Origin: Pseudomonas syringae | GTDB taxonomy: Bacteria > Pseudomonadota > Gammaproteobacteria > Pseudomonadales > Pseudomonadaceae | Length of the DNA stretch: 64,000 nucleotides | NCBI RefSeq assembly: GCF_000737245.1 | Contig: NZ_JPQU01000078.1 | Location: 157,013 to 221,012 of the forward strand | Direction: 5' to 3' | Shown here: in pieces, positions 8,599 through 17,115 of the stretch | Layout: each line of letters opens with the position of its first letter | Numbering within the stretch: position 1 is the stretch's first letter | Translations under genes and position numbers: made by a program | Notes under the pieces: generated by a model | Told to the model about the DNA's origin: nothing | Databases searched by the model: none | Seen by the model: only the letters and a program-made list of their open reading frames with translations

Positions 8599-10134
8599 AT
8601 GCTTCCAGATACCTCGACACCGCTTCCTGTTCCGAAGACCCTTGATGCCTGGCTAAAGCAACTGGACAGCATTGCGCTCCCCGTGCCTTTGATCAGCCAC
8701 AGCAAGGTTCGCAGCGCGCTTAATGACAGCCAGCGTTCATTGCGGGAAATCGCAGACTTGATGCAGGACAGCCCGACGCTGGTCCTGAGCGTCATGCGTG
8801 AGGCGAACCATAAAAGCACAGGCCTGACTGAACCCGCCGAAAGCCTGGAAGTGGCGATCACACGGCTGGGACTGGCGCGTACCGAGGTGCTGCTCAATAG
8901 ATTGCCAGCCCTTGAGACAGCGAAAATCCCCGCGACCTTCCGACAACTGATGCTGATCAGCCAACATGCCAGCCGGCAGTCCAATGGTTTGTTTGCCAGC
9001 CGTCTTGCACGTCTGTGGCAAGACATTCATCTGGGCAGCCTGCTGTTTCTGTCGCCGCTCTGGCCTATGGCACTGGCTCATCCAAAGCTGCTTGATGAGT
9101 GGGAATTGCGGGTCATCCATAAGGGTGAGTCAGCTCGGGCTGTAGAAAAGCAACTGTTTGGCGTCAGCCTTCTTGAACTGTGCGCCGAGCTCGCGACGCT
9201 ATGGCGTCTGCCGGTTTGGGTCACGCAAGGTTACAAATTGCTGATCAGCGAACGCCGTCAATTGGTCAAGGCGCTGCATATCGCCCGGGCCATAGACGAT
9301 CCACTGCAACAACAGCAATTAATGGACGCCGATCCCAGCCTGCGTCGCTGGTTCAATCAGCCGGCCAATACTGTGCTGCTGGGCAATGGGATTGCGCTTT
9401 CGGCACAGCAGGCATGGGACAGCCCGCACTGTCTGCGCTGGGAATTGCTGACCAGCCTTTATCTGCAACAGAGCATGGGCGACGTTCAGCAACAGGCCCA
9501 CCAGAACGCCGTGTCCAGCGCCCGACAACATATCGACCCCGGCTTGTGGCATCCGGCCGAAGCGCTGCTCTGGCCTTGGCAAACCCGGCGCATTCACAGC
9601 AAGCTGCAGGCTGCGCCACCGCCTTCGCCCGAGCTGTTGCAAGACTGGCGCAAAAACTGCGGCCAGCTATTGATGGATCCCTCGCCGTTCAGCAACGCGA
9701 TGCACTTGACCACCTCGGCACGTGACGCCCTTGTGTCTTGCGGCATGGAGCGGGTCATGCTGTTGATGCTGGACAAGACCGCGACGCTGCTGCGCGTGCA
9801 TCAGATCGCCGGCCTGCGAAGTGAAACCGCGACCCTGACGCTCTCTATAAAAGAAAGTACCGTGCTGCAGCGCCTTCTGACACAGCCGACTCAGTTGCGC
9901 ATGACGCCCACCAATATCGAGCAGTTTTCGGCGCTGTTGCCGGGCAACCTCAAGGCATTGTTCCCCGGCAAACACTGGCTGATCAGATCCCTGAGCAGCA
10001 ACAGCAAAGTGGTGATGCTGGTGGTTGCGGACCAGGGCGGCGGGCCACTTTCGGAAACTTCCGTGCAGGCTTTCGGGAAAACCTGTCAATGCATCGAACG
10101 TGCGCTGACCAGCTTTAGTGGTCGCAAAGCCTGA
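8599..10134 (+). CDS. HDOD-domain protein
   Basis: 511 residues. The N-terminal half (about residues 15-215) is an HDOD domain: KQLDSIALPVPLISHSK, then SLREIADLMQDSPTL and VAITRLGL, the usual helical pattern without the HD metal-binding residues of true HD-GYP hydrolases. The C-terminal half (about 350-505) is a separate region that could be GAF-like (RVMLLMLDKTATLLRVHQI), which I cannot confirm. HDOD proteins are signalling scaffolds, so no reaction is assigned. It is divergent from motA across about 220 bases. Confidence 0.8.
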   Translation: MLPDTSTPLPVPKTLDAWLKQLDSIALPVPLISHSKVRSALNDSQRSLREIADLMQDSPTLVLSVMREANHKSTGLTEPAESLEVAITRLGLARTEVLLNRLPALETAKIPATFRQLMLISQHASRQSNGLFASRLARLWQDIHLGSLLFLSPLWPMALAHPKLLDEWELRVIHKGESARAVEKQLFGVSLLELCAELATLWRLPVWVTQGYKLLISERRQLVKALHIARAIDDPLQQQQLMDADPSLRRWFNQPANTVLLGNGIALSAQQAWDSPHCLRWELLTSLYLQQSMGDVQQQAHQNAVSSARQHIDPGLWHPAEALLWPWQTRRIHSKLQAAPPPSPELLQDWRKNCGQLLMDPSPFSNAMHLTTSARDALVSCGMERVMLLMLDKTATLLRVHQIAGLRSETATLTLSIKESTVLQRLLTQPTQLRMTPTNIEQFSALLPGNLKALFPGKHWLIRSLSSNSKVVMLVVADQGGGPLSETSVQAFGKTCQCIERALTSFSGRKA

Positions 10135-10143
10135 CAGCTAGGC

Positions 10144-10149
10144 TACAAT
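10144..10149 (+). promoter_or_regulatory. Candidate -10 element of rhdA
   Basis: TACAAT 38 bases before the rhdA start codon. No convincing -35 box is visible. A GGAGG ribosome-binding site precedes the ATG. Confidence 0.35.
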
Positions 10150-10176
10150 TCGGCACTTTTTTATTGGAGGCTGCAC

Positions 10177-10992
10177 ATGTCCGTATTCTCCGGCCTGCCG
10201 CTGGTTATCGAGCCAAGCGACCTCAACGAACGCCTTGAATCGCCGCAGTTGATCCTCGTAGATCTCACCAGCCGCGCTCGCTATGACGCCGGACACCTAC
10301 CCGGCTCGCGGTTCGTTGACCCCAAACGCACTCAACTGGGATTGCCACCTGCACCCGGCCTGCTTCCGGCCAAAGCGGATCTTGAAGCGCTATTCGGTGA
10401 GCTGGGCCACAACCCCGATGCTGTGTATGTGGTGTATGACGACGAAGGCGGCGGCTGGGCCGGACGGTTTATTTGGTTACTGGATGTAATTGGCCACAGC
10501 CATTACCACTACGTCGACGGTGGTTTGCTCGCCTGGCAGGCTGCTGGTTTGCCTTTATCCACCGAGGTTCCGGCGGCTGCGGGGCAATCAGTCCCGTTGA
10601 TTCTGCACCCGGAACCGACTGCTACCCGCGAGTACCTGCAAAGTCGCCTCGGGGCTGCTGATCTGGCAATCTGGGACGCCCGTGGACCAACCGAATATTC
10701 AGGCGAGAAAGTCCTCGCCGCCAAGAGCGGTCACATCCCCGGCGCGGTCAATTTCGAATGGACTGCAGGCATGGATCCGGCGCGCAATCTGCGCATCCGT
10801 GAAGACATCGCCGAAATTCTCGACAGCCTGGGCATCACCGCCGATAAAGAAATCATTACCCACTGTCAGACCCACCATCGCTCCGGCTTCACTTACCTGG
10901 TGGCCAAAGCGTTGGGTTACCCGAGAGTCAAAGGCTACGCAGGCTCGTGGGGCGAATGGGGCAATCACCCGGACACGCCTGTAGAGCGCTGA
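10177..10992 (+). CDS. rhdA: Thiosulfate sulfurtransferase (rhodanese) RhdA
   Basis: Two-domain rhodanese that transfers sulfane sulfur from thiosulfate to cyanide or other acceptors. 271 residues. The inactive N-terminal domain (about 10-130, with DLTSRARYDAGHLPGS) precedes the active domain (about 150-265), which carries the loop HCQTHHRSG around the catalytic Cys near residue 230. That loop and length match Azotobacter vinelandii RhdA rather than the SseA or mammalian type. It is followed after 39 bases by psd, the order also found in P. aeruginosa. Confidence 0.93.
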   Translation: MSVFSGLPLVIEPSDLNERLESPQLILVDLTSRARYDAGHLPGSRFVDPKRTQLGLPPAPGLLPAKADLEALFGELGHNPDAVYVVYDDEGGGWAGRFIWLLDVIGHSHYHYVDGGLLAWQAAGLPLSTEVPAAAGQSVPLILHPEPTATREYLQSRLGAADLAIWDARGPTEYSGEKVLAAKSGHIPGAVNFEWTAGMDPARNLRIREDIAEILDSLGITADKEIITHCQTHHRSGFTYLVAKALGYPRVKGYAGSWGEWGNHPDTPVER

Positions 10993-11031
10993 TCGACCTG
11001 AACACTTATTACGAATACGTTAGGAATTTTG

Positions 11032-11895
11032 ATGAAAGAGCGTCTGTTTATCCTCAGCCAGTATTTGCTGCCTCACCATCTCCTGTCGCGTCTGGCGGGC
11101 TGCGTGGCCGAATGTCGCGTTCGCTGGTTCAAAAATGCCTTCACCGCCTGGTTCGCTCGCCGCTATCAAGTGGACATGTCTCAGGCACTGGTTGAGGACC
11201 TGGCTGCCTACGAGCATTTCAACGCCTTCTTCACCCGCGCGCTGAAACCCGGCGCACGTCCACTGGATGAAACCCCCGGCGCAATTCTGTCCCCGGCAGA
11301 CGGCGCAATCAGCCAACTGGGCCCGATCGAACAAGGCCGTATTTTCCAGGCCAAGGGCCACAGCTTCAGCGTACTTGAACTGCTCGGTGGTGATGCCGCA
11401 CTGGCTGCGCCGTTCATGGGTGGCGAATTTGCCACGGTTTATCTCTCGCCCAAGGATTACCACCGGGTCCACATGCCATTGGCCGGCACCCTGCGGGAGA
11501 TGGTTTACGTCCCCGGCCGGATTTTCTCGGTCAATCAGACCACAGCGGAAAACGTACCTGAGTTGTTCGCCCAAAACGAACGCGCCGTCTGCGTGTTCGA
11601 CACCGAGCGCGGGCCGATGGCCGTTGTGCTGGTGGGTGCCATGATCGTTGCGTCCATCGAGACGGTATGGGCCGGGTTGGTGACACCGCCTAAACGCGAA
11701 CTGAAAACCTTTCGCTACGACGAAGCCGCACGCGCCCCTATTCACCTGGAGAAAGGTGCAGAAATGGGCCGCTTCAAGCTGGGGTCCACGGCCATCGTCC
11801 TGTTTGGTCCGAATCAGGTGAAGTGGGCTGAGCAACTCGCGGCAACCTCGCCGGTCCGTATGGGCCAGGCCCTGGCATTACCTGTCGAGGCCTGA
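11032..11895 (+). CDS. psd: Phosphatidylserine decarboxylase proenzyme
   Basis: Membrane-associated pyruvoyl enzyme that converts phosphatidylserine to phosphatidylethanolamine. 287 residues. The self-cleavage motif LGST (in GRFKLGSTAIVLFG) near residue 250 separates beta and alpha chains; LSPADGAISQ and YLSPKDYHRVHMP are the other family landmarks. ATG 11032 is preceded by TAGGA at good spacing; the TTG just upstream is not needed. Confidence 0.97.
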   Translation: MKERLFILSQYLLPHHLLSRLAGCVAECRVRWFKNAFTAWFARRYQVDMSQALVEDLAAYEHFNAFFTRALKPGARPLDETPGAILSPADGAISQLGPIEQGRIFQAKGHSFSVLELLGGDAALAAPFMGGEFATVYLSPKDYHRVHMPLAGTLREMVYVPGRIFSVNQTTAENVPELFAQNERAVCVFDTERGPMAVVLVGAMIVASIETVWAGLVTPPKRELKTFRYDEAARAPIHLEKGAEMGRFKLGSTAIVLFGPNQVKWAEQLAATSPVRMGQALALPVEA

Positions 11896-11903
11896 GAAGG
11901 TTG

Positions 11904-11930
11904 CAATAGTGGCAGTGCGTGCCACTATTG
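11904..11930. repeat. Perfect 11-bp hairpin after psd
   Basis: CAATAGTGGCA and TGCCACTATTG flank the loop GTGCG, 8 bases after the psd stop. There is no T tract on either side, so it is not a standard intrinsic terminator. Confidence 0.75.
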
Positions 11931-12154
11931 AAGCTGTGAGCAGCTCCAAAGGCGTCCGCTGGTCCGCTTCGGCAGGTCTGGACCGACCCGGAGGGCTGCG
12001 GCGCAAGGCTGATGCTGTTAAAGTCCAGCATCGGCGCTGTAGGAAATTTCGAATTGTATCGATGCAGCTATCACTTTCTGTCACGGGAATTGATGAATGC
12101 ATCGTTTAAAGCAGCCGTTCGGGCCAGAGTAGGTAGTTGGAGTCAGCCTGTCAC

Positions 12155-13939
12155 ATGAGTAATTTGAGCCTTCCTGTGTTGTTGCGTGTGCCTACGCCAA
12201 CGCAGTCGAGCCTGACATTCTGTGAAGCCACTCCCAAGGATCTCAAGCGCTGGATTTCAACGCTGCCCAAAGCAAACCTTGGCGAAACCGCCCGCCAACT
12301 CTACCAGGGCCTCTCTGAGCTCAATCAGCTGCTGACGCCCAGCGACAACCGCCTGCAATTGCTCGAACTGCTTCGCCCCGAAGTCTATTTCGTGTGCAAG
12401 CACTTGGAGCGGCACTTTCTCAATCAGGCTGTGGTACTCGATGAGCGTCCACGCAAGGTCGCCAACCTGTGTCAGGCGCTGCAAAATCATCTGGCCGTCG
12501 GCTACAAACTGATCGTTGAGCGAGTCAGTGCACGGCTGACAAAAGACCGGGTCCCGCTGCTGACCACCGCACTGCAACGTGCACTGCACTGCCTCAATGG
12601 TCCCTTGATTCGCGCCACTCAACTGTATTGTCCTGTGCAGGACGGTCTCTGGGTCGAACTGCATCAGCTCTACCTGATCGCTTGCCAGCATCAACTGCAG
12701 AATCTGCCGGTCAATGACGAACAAGCCAGCCACACCCGTGCACTGACCGTCGAGCAAACCTACATCATCGGCCTGATGATGGGTTGCTCGCGCTGCAACC
12801 AAATGCGCCAGCTCAATATCGGGCGCCTGGCCGAGGTGCTCGATGCGTGGAGCCCGTTGGTGCGTCTGCAATCACCTGTCGACGAAAGCAGCCTGTTCGC
12901 GCTATCGGCCAAACAGGACAAGCCGCCGCTTTACAAGTCACTCTTCCCTGAAGAGCAACACGCCAGTCTGCTGGGGATAAACACTCAGGCCCTTTCGGCG
13001 ATGATCAATCGCTACCTGGAGACGCCCGCCGAACAACGCTCACAGCTACCGCTGCTGGTGCCGCCAGGTTTCACCACCGAGTTTCTGCAACATCTGGCGG
13101 TGGTCTGGGGCGACGTCGCCGAGAGAACATTCCAGCGCACCCCAGGGCAAGGCCAGCTCTCCCTGTGCATTGGTATGAGCGCCTTGCACTACTTCCTGGC
13201 CGGCGAGCGGTCATTCAGCGAAATGCTGCAAATGCCGGTACCTAAAGCAGCAGAGTTCAAACTCGAACTGGTCAGCGATAAAACCGATGACCCCTGGGGC
13301 AACGCTTTCGATTCCCAGCGTGGTAATACCTCGGAACATATGCTGCCGTATGAGGAAATCGAGTATCAGCAAGCCGAGGCTGACGGCGGCGAGTCGGCTT
13401 CCAATGCACAGCAAGGTTTCCCGATCTTCGAGCTGCACATCGTCAATCACAGCCCCGGTGGCTATTGCCTGGCATGGCCCAAGGAAGTGCCGCCGCAGTT
13501 GCAAGCGGGCGAGCTGGTCGGGATTCAGGACTACGCGGGGCAAGGCTGGAGCATCGCGGTCATACGCTGGGTGCGTCAGGTTCGGAGTGGCGGGACACAG
13601 ATGGGCATCGAGCTGATCGCTCCCCTCGCCCAGCCTTGTGGCTTGCAGATCGTGCGTGACGGTCAGAACAGCCCGTTCATGCGTGCACTGATGCTGCCGG
13701 AAGTCCGCGCCATGGAACAGCCCGCCACGATACTGGCCCCGCGCCTGCCGTTCAAGGAAGGTCACAGCGTGATCATCAACATCGCCGGCGAACAACTGCG
13801 CGGTCTGCTGGGCAATCAGCGGGCCAGCAGTGGCAGCTACAACCAGTTCGAATACCAAACCTTCGAAGCCCCCGCCGGCTCCGCAAGCGGCGGACCAAAA
13901 GCGGATCAGGAATTTGATTCGTTGTGGTCGTCGTTGTAG
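12155..13939 (+). CDS. Conserved Pseudomonas protein with PilZ-like C-terminal region
   Basis: 594 residues from the ATG at 12155 (MSNLSLPVLLRVPTP). The first ~400 residues look all-helical and soluble. The C-terminal part (about 415-560) is beta-rich and carries NHSPGGYCL, which fits the second PilZ signature (D/N)xSxxG, followed by strands such as VGIQDY and MGIELIAP. The upstream RxxxR that binds c-di-GMP is not visible, so binding is doubtful. It sits at the position of PA4958. No signal peptide or TM segment. The 260 bases before it hold two hairpins and no gene. Confidence 0.65.
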   Translation: MSNLSLPVLLRVPTPTQSSLTFCEATPKDLKRWISTLPKANLGETARQLYQGLSELNQLLTPSDNRLQLLELLRPEVYFVCKHLERHFLNQAVVLDERPRKVANLCQALQNHLAVGYKLIVERVSARLTKDRVPLLTTALQRALHCLNGPLIRATQLYCPVQDGLWVELHQLYLIACQHQLQNLPVNDEQASHTRALTVEQTYIIGLMMGCSRCNQMRQLNIGRLAEVLDAWSPLVRLQSPVDESSLFALSAKQDKPPLYKSLFPEEQHASLLGINTQALSAMINRYLETPAEQRSQLPLLVPPGFTTEFLQHLAVVWGDVAERTFQRTPGQGQLSLCIGMSALHYFLAGERSFSEMLQMPVPKAAEFKLELVSDKTDDPWGNAFDSQRGNTSEHMLPYEEIEYQQAEADGGESASNAQQGFPIFELHIVNHSPGGYCLAWPKEVPPQLQAGELVGIQDYAGQGWSIAVIRWVRQVRSGGTQMGIELIAPLAQPCGLQIVRDGQNSPFMRALMLPEVRAMEQPATILAPRLPFKEGHSVIINIAGEQLRGLLGNQRASSGSYNQFEYQTFEAPAGSASGGPKADQEFDSLWSSL

Positions 13940-13973
13940 GCACAGACGACACCGAATTCCAATGTGGGAATAT

Positions 13974-14076
13974 GACGACGTGGGACCGGCTTTAGCCGGG
14001 AAGGCGGCATTTCAGTCAATGAATATGTTGCGGATGTCCCGGCCTCTTCCCGGCCAAAGCCGGTCCCACGTCGTCA
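13974..14076. repeat. REPIN, GGACCGGCTTTAGCC type
   Basis: Arms GACGACGTGGGACCGGCTTT and complement, about 60 bases apart, between convergent genes. Same family as 36803, 40505 and 42211. Confidence 0.9.
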
Positions 14077-14093
14077 CAGAATATTCCCCTAAG

Positions 14094-15308
14094 TCAGCCC
14101 CGCCCTTCCCGATCCCGGACGCCCAGCAGGTACAGGACGCCATCCAGGCCCAAGGTCGAGATGGCCTGTTTAGCCGACTGTTTGACCAAAGGCTTGGCCC
14201 GGAACGCAACGCCCAGACCAGCAATGGCCAGCATCGGCAGGTCGTTGGCGCCGTCACCCACAGCAATCGTCTGCTCCAGGCTAAGCCCCTCTTTGGCCGC
14301 CAGTTCGCGCAGCAAGTCAGCCTTGCGCTGGGCGTCGACAATCGGCTCCACAGCCACACCGGTGCATCTGCCATCCACCACTTCCAGCTCATTGGCGAAC
14401 ACGTAGTCGATACCCAGCTTCGCTTGGACCTGCTTGGCAAAGTAACTAAAGCCACCCGACAGAATCGCCGTCTTGTAGCCCAGGCGTTTGAGTTCAGCGA
14501 ACAGGTTCTCGGCACCCTCGGTCAGGCGTAGCGACGCGCCGATTTCATCCAGCACGCTGACATCCAGACCTTTGAGCAAGGCCATCCGCTCTTTGAAGCT
14601 GGCACGGAAATCCAGCTCCCCACGCATGGCGCGCTCGGTAATTTCCGACACCCGATCTCCCACACCGTAAGCCTTGGCCAGTTCATCGATCACTTCGGCT
14701 TCGATCAGCGTCGAGTCCATGTCGAACACTGCCAGACGACGGTTGCGGCGGTACAGTGAGTCCTGCTGGAACGCGATATCAATGTTCAGCTCATGAGCAA
14801 CGCTGAGGAACTCAGCCTGCAAAGCCTGGGCATCGGAAGGCTCGCCACGCACTGAAAACTCAATGCATGCCTTGCTTCTGTCAGTGGGAGCATCCAGCGG
14901 TGTCCGCGCAGACAGGCGATCGATCTTGTCGATATTGAGTCCAAATTGCGCCGTGATCGCGGTGACGCGCTGAAGTTGTTCGGCGGTCACCTTGCGGCTG
15001 AGCAGCGTCACGATATGCCGTGAGTGGCCCTGACTATCGACCCAGTGCTGGTAGTCGTCTTCCGATATCGGCGTGACGCGCACCTGCTGATCCAGGCTCG
15101 CCGCTGTAGAAAGGAGTTTCTTGAGGACCGAAGCGCCCTGCTCGGTTCCCGGAATTTCCACCAGGATGCCGAACGACAAGGTGTCGTGGATCACCGCCTG
15201 ACCAATGTCGAGGATGTTCACCTCGCCTTGAGCAAGCACGCCAGTGATGGCCGAAGTGAGACCGGGACGGTCTTCACCGGTGATGTTAATCAGGACGATT
15301 TCGCGCAA
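14094..15308 (-). CDS. serB: Phosphoserine phosphatase SerB
   Basis: Last step of serine synthesis, hydrolysing phosphoserine. 404 residues. Two N-terminal ACT domains (about residues 1-175, starting IVLINITGEDRPGLTSAI) sense serine. The HAD phosphatase domain (about 190-400) shows DMDSTLIEAEVIDELA (nucleophile Asp), SGGFSYFA and VGDGANDLPML. It is divergent from the HAMP-protein gene across 130 bases, the serB/ytjB pairing known in enterobacteria. Confidence 0.96.
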   Translation of the reverse strand: MREIVLINITGEDRPGLTSAITGVLAQGEVNILDIGQAVIHDTLSFGILVEIPGTEQGASVLKKLLSTAASLDQQVRVTPISEDDYQHWVDSQGHSRHIVTLLSRKVTAEQLQRVTAITAQFGLNIDKIDRLSARTPLDAPTDRSKACIEFSVRGEPSDAQALQAEFLSVAHELNIDIAFQQDSLYRRNRRLAVFDMDSTLIEAEVIDELAKAYGVGDRVSEITERAMRGELDFRASFKERMALLKGLDVSVLDEIGASLRLTEGAENLFAELKRLGYKTAILSGGFSYFAKQVQAKLGIDYVFANELEVVDGRCTGVAVEPIVDAQRKADLLRELAAKEGLSLEQTIAVGDGANDLPMLAIAGLGVAFRAKPLVKQSAKQAISTLGLDGVLYLLGVRDREGRG

Positions 15309-15378
15309 GGGACACCCCAGCAGTGGAAAAAAACCGCATTCTAACCACTTTCAGTGACCATCGGGCACAGGCAGCGCT

Positions 15379-15406
15379 TTGCCGCTACTGGGTCGGTCGT
15401 TATACT
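15379..15406 (+). promoter_or_regulatory. Candidate sigma-70 promoter of the HAMP protein gene
   Basis: TTGCCG, a 16-base spacer and TATACT, 33 bases before the GTG start at 15439. Confidence 0.5.
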
Positions 15407-15438
15407 GCGCGCGAACTTCACCGAAAGAGCCGTGCTCA

Positions 15439-16998
15439 GTGAACCGGCCCACGCCAGTTAAAACCGATAATTTCTTCCTGCTCATCTTCCGTGCACTGCG
15501 TCATCGCCGTGTCCCGATTGCTTTGCGCATTGCCAGCCATAACGTGATCCTCGTCGCCTTGGCGCTGGTGATCTACGCCGGCGTCATGGGTTTGCAGTTC
15601 AAGCAGGCCATGCATGAGCAAGCCGATGCGCTGGGTCAGGCGTTAACCACGCAAACTGCAACCTCCGCCACGGAGCTGCTGGTGTCCAACGACATCCTCA
15701 GCCTCAACGTGCTGCTGGGCAATCTGGTCAAGAACCCGCTGGTTGCGCACGCCGCCATTTACAGCGTGGATAATCGCATCCTCGCCGAAGCCGGCCAGCG
15801 TCCGAAAAACGGACTGCTGGGCGAAGCCGAAGGCCTGTATGAGATCAAGATTACCTTCCAGGATGTCATGGCCGGGCATCTGCGCATCAGCCTGGACATG
15901 TCGCAGTTCCAGCAGCCGATGACCATCAGCCTGCAGAGCATGGGCATTCTTGCCGGGATTCTGCTGGCGCTGGCTCTGGCGTTGAGCTTGCGTCTGGGCC
16001 GTCACATTTCCACGCCATTGCTGCAGCTGCGGGTCTGGCTGCGTGATATCGACCCGTACACTCCGGCGGTCGAGCGTCAGGATGAAATCGGCGATCTGGC
16101 GCGTCAACTGCGCACCTCTTTCGCACCCCCTATTCCGGAACCTGAGCCCGAGCCGGAACCGGAGTACGCCGAAGAGGAGTCCGACGACCCGTATCTGGAT
16201 GGCGACGATGAGCCTGCACCGGTGACCAAGGGTCGCAGTCAGCGCGAGCCGGGTTTCGACGAATCGCCCAAGACTCCGCGCCTGCCAGCGCCGCCGATAC
16301 AGCGTCGCCTGGTTGCCGAAGAAGATGAAGAAGACGATGACGGCGAAGATCCATTTGCCGATCTGCGCGACAACGCCAGCCCGGCGCCCGTCGTCAGCAA
16401 GGCCGCGGTTGTGCCCAGCATTCCGCAACCCAGTGCGGTGCTCGCAGTGCAACTGGGTTCCCAGGATCAACTGCGTCGCCTGCCTCGGGCGCGCCTGACA
16501 GACCTGCTGCAGCGTTATCGCGACTGCCTTGATCAGGCGTCTTCACTGTACGAAGGCGAGCTGCATACGCTGAATGACGGCAGCACTCTGATGCTGTTCC
16601 ACAGCCAGGAAAGCGGCGACGACTACCTGACCAATGCAATCTGCTGCGGGGAGCTGTTGCGCGCCCTGAGCCATGCATTGCAAATTGAAGTGGCCGATAG
16701 TGGAATCACCCTGCAATTGCAACTGGGCCTGACACTGGGCGAAGGTTTGACAGGTCTGAACCAGATCGACCTGCTACTGACAGAGACCGCTCAGGATGCG
16801 CTGGCGCTGTCTCAGCACAGCCGCAATCTGCTGCTGGTAGAACGCAAGATCAACGACGACCCACTGGTTCGCCAGCGTGCACGTATTCGCCCTATCGCCA
16901 GCCCCGAAGGCGCATGCTGCGTCGAGCGCCTGATGGAGCCATACCCGTCAATGCTCGAGCGCCAGCTGGCGCGCATGCACGAGACGCGCAAGGCCTAA
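15439..16998 (+). CDS. HAMP-domain membrane protein (YtjB/SMP type) with degenerate cyclase-like domain
   Basis: 519 residues from GTG 15439; a TTG at 15379 is in frame but lies inside the promoter. Order of parts: TM helix (about 33-52), periplasmic sensor region (about 55-158), second TM (about 160-182), HAMP (STPLLQLRVWLRDI through ERQDEIGDLARQL), a very acidic Pro/Glu linker with the PEPEPEPEPE repeat (about 235-330), and a C-terminal domain (about 345-480). That domain reads like a class III nucleotide cyclase: RLTDLLQRYRDCLDQASSLY, GELHTLNDGSTLMLF, LQLQLGLTLGEG. Only one of the two usual metal-binding Asp residues can be placed (NDGS), so I infer a non-catalytic pseudo-cyclase. Position and N-terminal half match YtjB/SMP beside serB. 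Confidence 0.7.
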   Translation: MNRPTPVKTDNFFLLIFRALRHRRVPIALRIASHNVILVALALVIYAGVMGLQFKQAMHEQADALGQALTTQTATSATELLVSNDILSLNVLLGNLVKNPLVAHAAIYSVDNRILAEAGQRPKNGLLGEAEGLYEIKITFQDVMAGHLRISLDMSQFQQPMTISLQSMGILAGILLALALALSLRLGRHISTPLLQLRVWLRDIDPYTPAVERQDEIGDLARQLRTSFAPPIPEPEPEPEPEYAEEESDDPYLDGDDEPAPVTKGRSQREPGFDESPKTPRLPAPPIQRRLVAEEDEEDDDGEDPFADLRDNASPAPVVSKAAVVPSIPQPSAVLAVQLGSQDQLRRLPRARLTDLLQRYRDCLDQASSLYEGELHTLNDGSTLMLFHSQESGDDYLTNAICCGELLRALSHALQIEVADSGITLQLQLGLTLGEGLTGLNQIDLLLTETAQDALALSQHSRNLLLVERKINDDPLVRQRARIRPIASPEGACCVERLMEPYPSMLERQLARMHETRKA

Positions 16999-17013
16999 TA
17001 GTCACTCCTTCCA

Positions 17014-17105
17014 CTGTAGGAGCTCACGAGCACCGCGAGGCAGCGATGGCGGTCTGCCTGACACGCCGCCATCGCGGGCGTCGTAACCTCCGTGCGCTCC
17101 TACAG
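17014..17105. repeat. REPIN, CTCACGAGCACCGCGAGG type
   Basis: Ends CTGTAGGAG and CTCCTACAG enclose the arm sequences GAGCACCGCGAGGCAGCGAT and ACGCCCGCGATGG-like. It is an inverted relative of the second half of the 249-bp unit at 23341-23949. Confidence 0.85.
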
Positions 17106-17115
17106 GAAAACGGCG

